The position numbers and the translations under genes are program-made. A DNA stretch of 32,790 bases from the NCBI GenBank assembly GCA_902826335.1, contig CADEEL010000020.1, positions 1-32,790 of the forward strand, read 5' to 3'. The notes beneath the pieces are model-generated. The model saw only the letters and a program-made list of their open reading frames with translations, had not been told where the DNA came from and searched no databases. Source of the DNA: an uncultured Alphaproteobacteria bacterium (lineage in GTDB: Bacteria > Pseudomonadota > Alphaproteobacteria > Caulobacterales > Aquidulcibacteraceae). Shown piece by piece: positions 17,263 to 25,538 of the stretch (positions are counted from its first letter, which is position 1; the number at the start of each line of letters is the position of its first letter).

Positions 17263-18351
17263 ATGCGCATGAAGAGGCTTGGCCGCACCGGCCTGCTTGT
17301 ATCCGAAGTGTGCCTCGGCACGATGACGTTCGGCGGCGCGTCAAGCTTCTGGCGCGTCATGGGCGCGCTTCAGCAAGAGGCCTGCGACAATCTGGTGAAG
17401 GCCTCGTTCGACGCCGGCGTCAATTTCTTCGACACCGCGAACGTCTATTCCAATGGCGAATCCGAACGTGCGCTCGGCCAGGCGATCAGCGGCCTTGGCC
17501 TGCCGCGCGATGAAATTGTCATCGCCACCAAGGCGCATGGCCGCATGCAGGTCTCCGCCGGCAAGGATGGCTCGCCCGCCGAGCAGGCGGAAGCCGCGCG
17601 TCGTCAGAAGGGCGTGAATATTTCTGGCCTCTCCCGCAAGCACCTGTTCGACGCCGTGGATGCGAGCCTCATGCGCTTGGGCCTCGATCACATCGATCTC
17701 TACCAAATCCACGGCTTCGATCCGTTGACGCCGCTGGAAGAAGCGCTCGCCGCGTTGGATGACATCGTCCGTTCCGGCCGTGTGCGTTATCTCGGTCTGT
17801 GCAACCTCGCCGCTTGGCAGATCGCCAAGTCTCTGGGGCTCTCGGCGCTGCGCGGGCTCGCGCGCTTTGAATCGCTGCAAATGTATTATTCGATTGCGGG
17901 GCGCGAGCTTGAGCGTGAAATCGTGCCGCTGGCGCAATCGGAAGAATTGGCCATTCTGCCATGGAGCCCGCTCGCTGGCGGTTTCTTGTCTGGCAAATTC
18001 GCGCGCGAGGGCGCGGGCCCCAACGATGCGCGCCGCGCGACGTTCGATTTTCCTCCTGTAAACAAGGACAAGGCCTTCGACATTATTGACGCTATGCGCC
18101 CGATGGCGGAGGCGCGCGGCGCTTCGGTCGCGCGCATCGCGCTCGCCTGGCTCTTGCACCAGCCTGCGGTGACCAGCGTCATCATCGGCGCGCGCACGCC
18201 CGAGCAGCTCGCGGACAATCTCGCCGCCGCCGATGTGAAGCTCACGCCGGATGAGCTTGCGAAACTCGATGGCGTATCGGCGCTGGCGCTCGAATATCCA
18301 GGCTGGATGCTCGCGCGCCAAGGCGCCGATCGCCTCGCCCTGCTGCAATAG
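17263..18351 (+). CDS. Aldo/keto reductase
   Basis: 362 aa from ATG 17263, which has GGGGAA six bases upstream; an ATG at 17269 and a TTG at 17245 are alternatives. NADPH-dependent carbonyl reductase of the AKR superfamily. The catalytic tetrad is visible: Asp and Tyr in FDTANVYSNGESE, Lys in VIATKAHG and His in LYQIHGFD. The cofactor-binding C-terminal segment is VIIGARTPEQLADNL. The arrangement is that of the bacterial AKR11/12-like group (YajO-type) of general aldehyde/ketone reductases. Its stop is three bases from the convergent stop of the PPC-repeat gene. The substrate is unknown. Confidence 0.9.
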   Translation: MRMKRLGRTGLLVSEVCLGTMTFGGASSFWRVMGALQQEACDNLVKASFDAGVNFFDTANVYSNGESERALGQAISGLGLPRDEIVIATKAHGRMQVSAGKDGSPAEQAEAARRQKGVNISGLSRKHLFDAVDASLMRLGLDHIDLYQIHGFDPLTPLEEALAALDDIVRSGRVRYLGLCNLAAWQIAKSLGLSALRGLARFESLQMYYSIAGRELEREIVPLAQSEELAILPWSPLAGGFLSGKFAREGAGPNDARRATFDFPPVNKDKAFDIIDAMRPMAEARGASVARIALAWLLHQPAVTSVIIGARTPEQLADNLAAADVKLTPDELAKLDGVSALALEYPGWMLARQGADRLALLQ

Positions 18352-18354
18352 GCT

Positions 18355-20568
18355 TTACTGCGTGGCGTTCGCCGTCACCACATAGTCGCCGACGCCGCCC
18401 GCCGCGCCGCTGACGAACACCACTACGCTGTCCGTTTCGGCCGGCGCGACGAATGTCAGCGCCGCGTTCCGGCTGCGGCGGCTTTCATCATCATTGCGTC
18501 CAATCTCGCCGCCTGCGGGGCTGGCCACGGTGAGGGTGGGATTGGCCAGCCCATGCGGCCCGCGCGCGGCAGCGCGCACCGTATAGGTTTGGCCTGCTGT
18601 GACAGCGAGCAGAAAAGCATCCTGATCGCCCGGGAAGTCGATGCGGCTTTCGCGCGAATCATCACCGCCCGTGAGCGGCTCGTCCGTCGCGAAATCGCCC
18701 GGCACTTCGCGATCGAGCATGCGCACCGCATAGGCGCCGGTGTCGCGCCCCCCAGAGGCCGTCACCGCGAGGCGAAACGCGCCGCTGCGCGGCGCGATAT
18801 AGGTGAGCGCTGGAATTGGGCCCGGCCCGCCATCGTCATCCCGCGCGACTTCCCCGCCATCGGGCGCATGCAATGCGAGCATCGGATTGGCGAGTTCATC
18901 CCCGCTTGCGACGCCCATCGCCTGGAAACGATAGGTGCGCCCCTCGATGAGATTGACGACGAACCAATCAGCATCGCCCGCCGCGCCGATCCGGCTTGTG
19001 CGAATGTCGTCGGGCCCAAGTTCCTCATCGGTCTCGGCCGAACCCGGAATGTCCCCGTCGCGCACCGTGAGCGCATAAGCCCCCGCCGCGTTGGATTGGA
19101 ACCCGCGCGCATTGATGAAATACGTCCCGGCCGCCGGCGCCGTGAATTCAAGATAGGCGTTGAGCCCGGCGCCCCCGTCATCGTCGAACGCGATGGCTTC
19201 TCCGCTTGCATCATGCACCGCCACCAGCGGATCGCTGAGCGGGGCGGGATCGAACGTGTTGCTCACCATCTGCACACGGATGGTTTGATTTGCCGTCAGC
19301 TCGATGCGGAACCAATCCGTGTCCCCGGCGGGCGCGAGGCGGTCGGCGCGTGTTTCCCCGCTCGCGCTCAAGGTCAAATCCGTCTGCGCATCGCCTGGAA
19401 TGTCGCCCGCGCGCGCGCTGAGCGTGAAGCCGCCGGCCGATCCATCGGCGAAGGCGCGCGCTTCGAGAAGATAGGCGCCCGTCTCCGGCGCCGTGAATTC
19501 AAGATAGGAATTGAAGCCCGCCCCGCCGTCGTCGTTGGACGCCAGCGGCTCTCCGCCCTGCGCGCCAAGCACATTGAGCCACGGATCGCCAAGCGGCGTT
19601 TCGCCGGAAGAATCCAGCGAAAACCTGTATGTTTCGCCCCCCGTGAGCTGGATGCGATACCGCGCGCTATCCCCCGGCTGCGCCAATGCGCCGCTGACGC
19701 TGGCGCCAGGCGCAATTGTTCCAGTGATGACGGGCGCTGGCGCGGCCACGCCGCGTGTGGCGGCCAGCACATACCCGCCCGTCATGGTCTCGGAATAGCC
19801 GCGCACGCCGAGATAGTGGACGCCGCTCTGCGTTGGCGTGAAATCGAGCGCGGAATTGAGACTGCCGCCCGCATCGTCATTGCCGCCGATCGGATCGCCG
19901 CCTTGCGCGCCCATGACCAGCAGAACGGGATCGGCCAGCGCCGCCGCGCCCGCGCCGTCGGCGGTGAAATGGTACACGCGCCCCGCTTGCAGATTGATGC
20001 GATACCAATCGACGTCGCCTGCTGGGTCGAGCGCGCCCGCGACGCGCTGGCCAGCGTTGATCCGGCCGCGCGTCGCCGTGTCGGCTGAAACATCCGCGCC
20101 TTCGGCACGCGCGCGCGGCGCCGCCTCTCCGCGTGACACCGCGAGCCGGTAGCCGCCGGTCATGTTCTCAGCATACGCGCGCAATGCGAGATAATAATCG
20201 CCGCTCGTCGCGGGCGTGAACGTCAGCGCGGAATTGAGGCTGCCGCCCGCATCGTCATTGAACGCAAGCGGTTCATCTGGGTTGGCGCCGATCACGAACA
20301 GCACCGGATCGGAGAGCGCGGCCTCGCCCGCGCCATCGGCCGTGATGCGATAGCTGCGCCCCGCGCGCAGCGTAACGCGGTACCAGTCCTGATCGCCGGC
20401 CGCTTCGAGCGCGCCCAGAACGGCGCCGCCCGGCGCCAGCTGCCCCGTGGTTGTTGCGTTGTCGGCGACATCCGCGCCTTCACTCACCACTTGCTGCGCC
20501 TGCGCGCCGCTTGAAAGGAGCGTCATGCCGGCGATGAACGCCGCGCCGGTCAGCCAGGATGCGCGCAT
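18355..20568 (-). CDS. Secreted protein of six PPC-like repeats
   Basis: 737 aa. A clear signal peptide ends at about residue 25 (LLSSGAQAQ). The rest is six tandem beta-sandwich repeats of about 110-120 residues, each starting with a GDxDWYR-type motif (DQDWYRVTL, DVDWYRINL, DSARYRIQL, DTDWFRIEL, DADWFVVNL, DQDAFLLAV) and carrying an acidic loop (NDDAGG or DDDGG) before a final strand such as GxYxLxV. This is the bacterial pre-peptidase C-terminal (PPC) pattern, but no protease or other catalytic domain is present. Repeats 3-5 are joined by a near-identical GDIPGD linker. The acidic loops could bind calcium. It is preceded by a GAGGGGG ribosome site. An export-associated, adhesive or scaffold role is only a guess. 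Confidence 0.85.
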   Translation of the reverse strand: MRASWLTGAAFIAGMTLLSSGAQAQQVVSEGADVADNATTTGQLAPGGAVLGALEAAGDQDWYRVTLRAGRSYRITADGAGEAALSDPVLFVIGANPDEPLAFNDDAGGSLNSALTFTPATSGDYYLALRAYAENMTGGYRLAVSRGEAAPRARAEGADVSADTATRGRINAGQRVAGALDPAGDVDWYRINLQAGRVYHFTADGAGAAALADPVLLVMGAQGGDPIGGNDDAGGSLNSALDFTPTQSGVHYLGVRGYSETMTGGYVLAATRGVAAPAPVITGTIAPGASVSGALAQPGDSARYRIQLTGGETYRFSLDSSGETPLGDPWLNVLGAQGGEPLASNDDGGAGFNSYLEFTAPETGAYLLEARAFADGSAGGFTLSARAGDIPGDAQTDLTLSASGETRADRLAPAGDTDWFRIELTANQTIRVQMVSNTFDPAPLSDPLVAVHDASGEAIAFDDDGGAGLNAYLEFTAPAAGTYFINARGFQSNAAGAYALTVRDGDIPGSAETDEELGPDDIRTSRIGAAGDADWFVVNLIEGRTYRFQAMGVASGDELANPMLALHAPDGGEVARDDDGGPGPIPALTYIAPRSGAFRLAVTASGGRDTGAYAVRMLDREVPGDFATDEPLTGGDDSRESRIDFPGDQDAFLLAVTAGQTYTVRAAARGPHGLANPTLTVASPAGGEIGRNDDESRRSRNAALTFVAPAETDSVVVFVSGAAGGVGDYVVTANATQ

Positions 20569-20617
20569 ATGGTCCCCCTCATTGAGGTGTAACCGTTAGA
20601 GACACACGCGGCCCGCT

Positions 20618-21283
20618 TCAAGCAGCGCGACGTTGCAGCCCTTTTTGCCGCATGCGCCAGAGCAACGCCTCGATGCGGTCCTGGCCGAAGAAGGGCTCAT
20701 CCTCGAACACAAAGAGCGGCACGCCCCAATGCCCGGCGGCCTTCTGCGCGGCTTCATTCGCCGCGATCACGGCGTCGAGCCGATCCGCCTCGTCGCGCGC
20801 GACGCGCTCCAGCGCGTCCACATCAAGCCCCGCGCGTGTCGCCGCCTGCGCGATATGATCGCCTTCGTGCCAGTTCGGCGTGGCGCCCGACCAGATCACT
20901 TGCGCGGCTTCGCACACGAATTCAAATCCGCGCCCCGCTTCCTCCGCCGCGACGCCGAGGCGCGAGACGCGGCGAATATAGGGTTGCTCGCCGGCCACCT
21001 CGCCGCTCCCAATGTCCATCACGATCGGATCGGGCCGCGGCCACGCATAGGCAATGTCGTGCATCTGCGCGATGCGATAGGTGTCGCGCGCCAGATAGGG
21101 CGGCCATAGCGGATTGACGGTTTTGAAGAAGCCAGGAATGCGCAGCGCGATCGGCCACACGATGCGCAGGCGCGGCGCCAGATCCCACTCTTGCGCCGCG
21201 CGCGCCATCAGCACGCTCGCCAGATACGAATAGGGGCTGCGGAAGGAGAAATAGAAGTCGAACGACAGCCCTGTCATGTGCAT
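20618..21283 (-). CDS. 2-hydroxychromene-2-carboxylate isomerase-family protein (DsbA/GST-kappa fold)
   Basis: 221 aa. The N-terminal thioredoxin-like strand and SFRSPYSYLAS motif and the C-terminal GVPLFVFEDEPFFGQDRIE are hallmarks of the HCCA isomerase/GST-kappa branch of the DsbA superfamily; the Ser in SPYSY replaces the CxxC of true DsbA. Such enzymes are glutathione-dependent isomerases, first known from naphthalene degradation, but most homologues have unknown substrates and no aromatic pathway is seen here. The ATG overlaps the grpE stop by one base (TGATG), so it is coupled to grpE; a second ATG at 21277 is possible. Confidence 0.8.
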   Translation of the reverse strand: MHMTGLSFDFYFSFRSPYSYLASVLMARAAQEWDLAPRLRIVWPIALRIPGFFKTVNPLWPPYLARDTYRIAQMHDIAYAWPRPDPIVMDIGSGEVAGEQPYIRRVSRLGVAAEEAGRGFEFVCEAAQVIWSGATPNWHEGDHIAQAATRAGLDVDALERVARDEADRLDAVIAANEAAQKAAGHWGVPLFVFEDEPFFGQDRIEALLWRMRQKGLQRRAA

Positions 21284-21879
21284 CAGACCTTTATGTCGAT
21301 TGACGCGCCCGGCGCCTCGGTCTGCGTCGGCGCGCTCATTGGTTCGGCGCCCGGCCCGGACGAGACAGCCACCATCGCCGCGCGAATGGTGCGATCCTGC
21401 AGCACATAGCCCGCCTGCAGCACTTCGGCGATCGCGCCAGCCGTCTCGGACGAGGGGATTTGCGCCACCGCCTGATGCTGGTTGGGATCGAACTTCTCGC
21501 CCTTGGCGCCGATGCGCTTGAGGCCGTGGCGCGTGAACGCGTCGATCAGCGCCCGCTCGGTGAGCTCCACGCCCTCGAAAAGATTGCGCACCGCCTCGTC
21601 CACGGCGCGGACCTCCGGCGTCACCGAGGCGAGCGCCCGCGCCATCGTATCCGCCACCGGCAGAAGATCGCGCGCGAACCGGTCGATGGCGTAAGCGCGC
21701 GCTTCCTGCGCCTGCTTTTCGCCGCGCCGGCGGGTGTTCTCCGCCTCCGCCAGCGCGCGCAGATGCTCGTCCCTAAGCTTCGCCACCTCCGCCTCAAGCG
21801 CGGCGATGCGCGCTTCCGGTGTGACCGAGGAATCCGCTGCCTCGGGCGCCGCTTCACTCTGGTCTGTTTGGTCTGACAT
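21283..21879 (-). CDS. grpE: Nucleotide exchange factor GrpE
   Basis: 198 aa from ATG 21879. The open frame continues to 21945, but the N-terminus [16 protein letters not shown] is the usual acidic GrpE start and is preceded by GGGA. GrpE releases ADP from DnaK and acts as a temperature sensor. A long coiled coil (about residues 20-65, [25 protein letters not shown] in part) is followed by the beta domain with [11 protein letters not shown] and [20 protein letters not shown]. The start lies 26 bases inside the end of hrcA, so the two are co-translated. Confidence 0.95.
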   Translation of the reverse strand: MSDQTDQSEAAPEAADSSVTPEARIAALEAEVAKLRDEHLRALAEAENTRRRGEKQAQEARAYAIDRFARDLLPVADTMARALASVTPEVRAVDEAVRNLFEGVELTERALIDAFTRHGLKRIGAKGEKFDPNQHQAVAQIPSSETAGAIAEVLQAGYVLQDRTIRAAMVAVSSGPGAEPMSAPTQTEAPGASIDIKV

Positions 21880-22960
21880 GTCGTTTCCCATCCAGATCCG
21901 TCCGCGCGTCGAGCACGCGCCCGACCACGCGGGCGGTATAGTCAACCACCGGGATCACGCGCGCGTAATTGAGCCGCGTCGGCCCAATGACGCCCAGCGC
22001 CCCCACCACTTTGCGTTCCGCGTTCATATAGGGCGCGACGATAAGGCTTGATCCCGACAGGGAAAACAGCGGGTTTTCCGAGCCGATGAAGATTCGCACC
22101 GCATCGCCGGCCTTCGCGAGATCAAGCAGCTGCACCAGCTCCCGGCTCTTTTCAAGATCGTCGAAGAGCCGCCGCACGCGCTCAAGGTCGGCCGCGATCT
22201 GTGCGTCCTCCAGCAAGTTCGCCCGCCCACGCACGATGAGCGAGCGGCCCGCCAGCGGATCCTCGCCGGACCATTCCGCCAACCCGCCTTGAACCAGGCT
22301 CGCCGCCGCCGAATCGAGCGCCGCCCGGTCGCGCGTCAGCGCATCGGCGGCCGCCGCGCGAGCCTCGCTCAGCGTTTTGCCCTTGAACCGCGCATTGAGA
22401 TAATTGGTCGCTTCCACGAGCGCGCTGGCGGCGAGATCGCCCGGCGTCGTCAGCACTCGGTTTTCAACCTGATTGTCCTCGAACACCAGAATGAGCAGCG
22501 CCTGGCCGGGCCCGATGGCCACCAGCTCCGCATGGCGGATCGGCGCTTCGCGCTCGGGCGACAGCACGAGCCCCGCCCCGCCCGCGAGCCCGGAGAGAAG
22601 TTCGCTCGCCGCGCCGAGCACGTCTTGCGGTGTGCGCCCGGCTTCGGCGATCCGGCCCTCGATCTCGCGTTGCTCGTTGGGATCGACATCGCCGAGCTCA
22701 AGCAGCGAATCGACGAAGAATCTCAGACCCACTTGCGTTGGGCGCCGGCCGGCCATGGCGTGCGGGGCGTCAAGCAGCCCCAGATGGGCGAGGTCCGCCA
22801 TCGTGTTGCGGATCGAGGCCGGCGAGAGGCCCTGGCCGCCCATTTTGGACAGCGTACGCGAGCCGACCGGTTCGCCCGTGGCCAGATAGGATTCGACGAT
22901 TTCGCGGAAAATCTCCCGCGAACGGGCGTCGAGCGTGGAGAGATTGGGCGGGGCGGACAT
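21854..22960 (-). CDS. hrcA: Heat-inducible transcription repressor HrcA
   Basis: 368 aa. HrcA represses chaperone operons by binding the CIRCE inverted repeat and is activated by GroEL. The N-terminal winged helix is typical ([17 protein letters not shown], then [13 protein letters not shown]), and the remainder has the GAF-like dimerisation domain ending in [24 protein letters not shown]. It is first in the hrcA-grpE group. No CIRCE sequence (TTAGCACTC, nine bases, GAGTGCTAA) is visible upstream of hrcA or dnaK, consistent with alphaproteobacteria where the main HrcA target is groESL, which is outside this window. Confidence 0.95.
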   Translation of the reverse strand: MSAPPNLSTLDARSREIFREIVESYLATGEPVGSRTLSKMGGQGLSPASIRNTMADLAHLGLLDAPHAMAGRRPTQVGLRFFVDSLLELGDVDPNEQREIEGRIAEAGRTPQDVLGAASELLSGLAGGAGLVLSPEREAPIRHAELVAIGPGQALLILVFEDNQVENRVLTTPGDLAASALVEATNYLNARFKGKTLSEARAAAADALTRDRAALDSAAASLVQGGLAEWSGEDPLAGRSLIVRGRANLLEDAQIAADLERVRRLFDDLEKSRELVQLLDLAKAGDAVRIFIGSENPLFSLSGSSLIVAPYMNAERKVVGALGVIGPTRLNYARVIPVVDYTARVVGRVLDARTDLDGKRHVRPNRPE

Positions 22961-23030
22961 GCGCTCCGCTTAGGTAGCGACCGGGGCGGGGGAGGCAAGC
23001 GGAAGACTTTGATAACCGGCACAACCACCT

Positions 23031-23046
23031 TTAGATTATGGTTAAC
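23031..23046. promoter_or_regulatory. Candidate CtrA-type box upstream of hrcA
   Basis: TTAG (23031-23034), seven bases, TTAAC (23042-23046) differs by one base from the alphaproteobacterial CtrA consensus TTAA-N7-TTAA. It lies in an A/T-rich island about 70-85 bases upstream of hrcA. One short near-match is weak evidence; it may instead be part of an ordinary promoter. Confidence 0.25.
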
Positions 23047-23089
23047 AACAAGTAAAAAAGTGTGGCGTTAACGCTTGAAATCGTATTGA

Positions 23090-23188
23090 CTTCGTTGTGT
23101 GGAGGCATGATCTCCACGAAGCGATTATCCGCTACGCCCGTAGGCGGGCACTATCCTGGGACCCCCGGCGCGGCGACGTGCCGGGGGT
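23090..23188 (+). ncRNA. Predicted structured 5' leader of the NYN gene (three hairpins)
   Basis: Hairpin 1 pairs CTTC (23090-23093) with GAAG (23118-23121) and, inside, GTGGAG (23099-23104) with CTCCAC (23112-23117). Hairpin 2 pairs GCCCG (23136-23140) with CGGGC (23145-23149) around a TAGG loop. Hairpin 3 is a perfect 9-bp stem, ACCCCCGGC (23161-23169) with GCCGGGGGT (23180-23188). The ATG follows seven bases later, and the only ribosome-binding-like run, GGGGG at 23183-23187, is inside hairpin 3. The leader could regulate translation or, with the short T run after hairpin 3, attenuate transcription. I do not recognise it as a named RNA family. Confidence 0.45.
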
Positions 23189-23194
23189 TTCTGT

Positions 23195-23800
23195 ATGATG
23201 CGGATTGCGGTTCTGATCGACGGCGGCCATTTGCGTGTCCTCGCACGCCGCGCAGGCCACACATACAATCCAGATTTTATCGAAGAGCTGGCGCACACCT
23301 GTGTTCGGCCAGAGGAGTCGTTGTTACGCGTATTGTATTATGATTGTGCGCCTTACGAAGGGACTGTTCGTCTACCGGTTTCCGATCAGCCGTACGAGTT
23401 CAAGGGTTCAGACGCTTGGTTGCGCGACTTGGCTAGTAGGGATCTTTTTGCAGTCCGGCGTGGTGTTCTGAAATTCCGTGGCTGGACGGCAAAGCACATA
23501 CCGCTACCACCGCAACTGCCAAAGGATCAGGACTTCAAACCAAATTTTGAACAGAAGGGCGTCGATATGCGTATCGGACTTGATGTTGCGACCTACAGCG
23601 CATCGAGGGTAGTTGACCGAATAGCTCTTCTCACAGGGGATACCGACTGCGCGCCGGCGATGAAACACGCACGCATCGCCGGTCTGCAGGTAGTGCTAAT
23701 TGCACTCCCGAACCACCGGAGCGCTAACGAACTCCGCTGGCATTCGGATTTCGAGCGTCAAATTGACTGGCCAAAGTCGTCTGCCGCTGATGCACGCTAG
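23195..23800 (+). CDS. NYN-domain (PIN-like/LabA-type) protein, predicted ribonuclease
   Basis: 201 aa, single domain. The core reads [17 protein letters not shown] at the start, then [11 protein letters not shown] and [27 protein letters not shown]. Asp9, Asp124, Asp149 and Asp151 sit where the PIN/NYN fold gathers metal-binding acids, so metal-dependent RNase activity is expected. The gene stands between hrcA and rph, genes that are usually direct neighbours, and uses codons such as TTA, GTA and TGT that are rare around it, which suggests later arrival. The start is MM at 23195 (the second ATG at 23198 is equally possible). Its product has no partner gene here. The cellular target is unknown. 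Confidence 0.8.
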   Translation: MMRIAVLIDGGHLRVLARRAGHTYNPDFIEELAHTCVRPEESLLRVLYYDCAPYEGTVRLPVSDQPYEFKGSDAWLRDLASRDLFAVRRGVLKFRGWTAKHIPLPPQLPKDQDFKPNFEQKGVDMRIGLDVATYSASRVVDRIALLTGDTDCAPAMKHARIAGLQVVLIALPNHRSANELRWHSDFERQIDWPKSSAADAR

Positions 23801-23838
23801 CGTGCAATCCAGTCGAAACAAGTCGAAATGGAGTTCCC

Positions 23839-24555
23839 ATGACCCGACCCTCCGGCCGCGCGGCCGATCATTTGCGTGACATTCGCTTGGACGTTGCCGC
23901 CAATCGCTACGCCGAAGGCTCGTGTCTCGCCAAGTTCGGCCAGACCCATGTGCTCTGCACCGCCTCGGTGGAGCAGGGCGTGCCCGGCTGGCTCAAAGGC
24001 CAGGGCAAGGGCTGGGTCACCGGCGAATATGGCATGCTCCCGCGCGCCACGCACACGCGCGGCCGCCGCGAAGCCGCGCAAGGCAAACAGAGCGGCCGCA
24101 CCCAGGAAATTCAGCGTCTCATCGGCCGCGCGCTGCGCAGCGTGGTGGATATGAAGGCTTTGGGCGATCGCACCATTACGCTCGATTGCGATGTGCTGCA
24201 GGCCGATGGCGGCACGCGCACCGCCGCCATCACCGGCGCCTGGGTCGCGCTGAGCGCAGCGTGCAAATATTTGGTCGATGAAGGCGTCTTGAAGGCCAAT
24301 CCGGTGAACGGCCAGGTCGCCGCCATCTCCTGCGGAATCTACGAAAACATTCCCGTGCTCGATTTGGATTACGCCGAGGATGTCGCCGCCGAAGTGGACG
24401 CCAATTTCGTCTTCTCCAGCGATGGCCGCATCATCGAAATCCAGGGCACGGGCGAAAAGCGCCCGTTCGCCATCGAGGAATTCGATGAGCTGATGCGCCT
24501 TGCGCGCAAGGGCGCGGAGGAATTGTTCGAAGCCCAGCTGCGCGCGTTGGCCTAG
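23839..24555 (+). CDS. rph: Ribonuclease PH
   Basis: 238 aa, full length. Phosphorolytic 3'-5' exoribonuclease that trims tRNA precursors and helps degrade structured RNA. Family marks are [13 protein letters not shown] at the N-terminus, [21 protein letters not shown], which includes the conserved RRE motif, and [24 protein letters not shown], the phosphate/active-site region. GGAG lies nine bases or so upstream of the ATG. It follows the NYN gene after 38 bases on the same strand, so the two may share a transcript although their origins appear different. Confidence 0.96.
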   Translation: MTRPSGRAADHLRDIRLDVAANRYAEGSCLAKFGQTHVLCTASVEQGVPGWLKGQGKGWVTGEYGMLPRATHTRGRREAAQGKQSGRTQEIQRLIGRALRSVVDMKALGDRTITLDCDVLQADGGTRTAAITGAWVALSAACKYLVDEGVLKANPVNGQVAAISCGIYENIPVLDLDYAEDVAAEVDANFVFSSDGRIIEIQGTGEKRPFAIEEFDELMRLARKGAEELFEAQLRALA

Positions 24556-24556
24556 T

Positions 24557-24599
24557 GTGGTTCCCGAAAAGTGTGCAGCGGTTTTCGGACAAGAACCAC
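24557..24599. terminator. Palindromic element after rph, probable terminator/repeat
   Basis: GTGGTTC (24557-24563) pairs with GAACCAC (24593-24599), and inside it CCGAAAA (24564-24570) pairs with TTTTCGG (24582-24588) around an 11-base loop, with ACAA bulged. It begins one base after the rph stop codon and ends 15 bases before the stop of the convergent HTH gene, so it is well placed as a two-way terminator. Similar short elements are scattered in alphaproteobacterial genomes; that is recollection, not shown here. Confidence 0.55.
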
Positions 24600-24614
24600 G
24601 CCAAGCGCCAAGGA

Positions 24615-24863
24615 TCACTCCGCCGCCTGCACCGCCTCTTCCACCTCCAGGTCGTCCGGACTCGGCTCATAAAGGAGCAAATCGCCCGGCTGGCATTGCA
24701 GTTCGCGGCACAGCGCCGTGAGCGTCGAAAACCGAATCGCGCGCGCCTTGCCCGTTTTGAGGATAGACAAATTCGCCAGCGTGATCCCGACGCGTTCGCA
24801 CAATTCCGTCAGCGACATCCGCCGCTCCAGCAGCAGCCGATCGAGCGTCACGCGGATCGCCAT
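24615..24863 (-). CDS. Small HTH (Cro/XRE-type) transcriptional regulator
   Basis: 82 aa from ATG 24863. Nearly the whole protein is one helix-turn-helix domain (MSLTELCERVGITLANLSILKTGKARAIRFSTL) followed by CRELQCQPGDLLLYEP, the ending typical of the YozG-like small Cro/C1 family, and an acidic tail. Its ATG overlaps the stop of the DUF2975 gene by one base (TGATG). Pairs of DUF2975 membrane protein and this kind of regulator are common, so it probably controls its own operon; the signal is unknown. A longer open frame upstream to 25349 is a shadow of DUF2975. Confidence 0.85.
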   Translation of the reverse strand: MAIRVTLDRLLLERRMSLTELCERVGITLANLSILKTGKARAIRFSTLTALCRELQCQPGDLLLYEPSPDDLEVEEAVQAAE

Positions 24864-25408
24864 CAGATCGTCAGCTCCTGCTCTTCGCGCAGCCGCGCGC
24901 CCTCGCGGAAAATTTCCGCGAGCACGATCAGGATCAAAATCTCCGCCCAGTTCCACAAATTGAGATCGGGATCGTAATCGATGCGCGCGCCTTCGGGCGG
25001 CCCATACGTCGCCATCAGAGCGCTGAATAGCGCCAGGGTCGCGTAGCGCGCCAACTCCATAATGAGCAGCGCGATCCAGATCACACGCAAATGCTGCGCG
25101 TTTTCGCGTCGGAACGGATCGCCAGTGGAGAAGCTCTCGAACAGCCGCCGCAAGCGCCACACGATCACGAGCCCACCCCCGATCGCGACGCCGGCCCCGA
25201 GCAGGGCGGGCACGACGACCTGCCAGCCCGCGCCGCCAAGCTCTGAGAGGGCCGCAGCGTTGATGGCGCCTTCGCGCGTGAACGCCAAGAAGAGGCTGTA
25301 GCCCAGTGCGCCCAACACCAGCGCCGCCGCGACCCAGAGCCCGACCCACGCGAACAGCAGGGCCGTGTGCAGAAACGAGGCGATCGATCCACGCCCGAGC
25401 GCTTTCAT
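24863..25408 (-). CDS. DUF2975 membrane protein
   Basis: 181 aa. Four hydrophobic segments are visible (about residues 13-42, 60-82, 108-130 and 150-165). The intervening segment LRRLFESFSTGDPFRRENAQHLR matches the DUF2975 family, where a GxPF motif precedes the third helix. Function is not established for the family. It is first in a two-gene minus-strand operon with the HTH regulator and is divergent from rdgB across 130 bases. Confidence 0.8.
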   Translation of the reverse strand: MKALGRGSIASFLHTALLFAWVGLWVAAALVLGALGYSLFLAFTREGAINAAALSELGGAGWQVVVPALLGAGVAIGGGLVIVWRLRRLFESFSTGDPFRRENAQHLRVIWIALLIMELARYATLALFSALMATYGPPEGARIDYDPDLNLWNWAEILILIVLAEIFREGARLREEQELTI

Positions 25409-25485
25409 GGAAGAGTCTTCATGATGCGGCTTTCATAACGAGGCCTTAAGGGACGATCCGCGCAGACGCGCAACGCGGGCACGGA

Positions 25486-25497
25486 ATTATTGATAAT
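25486..25497. promoter_or_regulatory. A/T-rich inverted repeat between DUF2975 and rdgB
   Basis: ATTAT (25486-25490) and ATAAT (25493-25497) form an inverted repeat in an A/T-rich island (to about 25504) within otherwise GC-rich divergent spacer. It could be an operator of the neighbouring HTH regulator or a promoter -10 region for either gene. The evidence is position and base composition only. Confidence 0.3.
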
Positions 25498-25538
25498 CGA
25501 TATAGGCCGCCGCGCCAAGGACGAAAAAAGGTGAATCC

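Noticed and set aside
18553-20088. 511-codon open frame antisense to the PPC-repeat gene
   Set aside because: It has no recognisable domain, its apparent repeats mirror the repeats of the real gene, and the sense strand has a signal peptide, ribosome site and domain pattern.
23062-23343. 93-codon open frame crossing the leader and the start of the NYN gene
   Set aside because: It overlaps the NYN gene in another frame, has no ribosome site with proper spacing and ends arbitrarily. A shorter leader peptide starting at 23107 is possible but unsupported.
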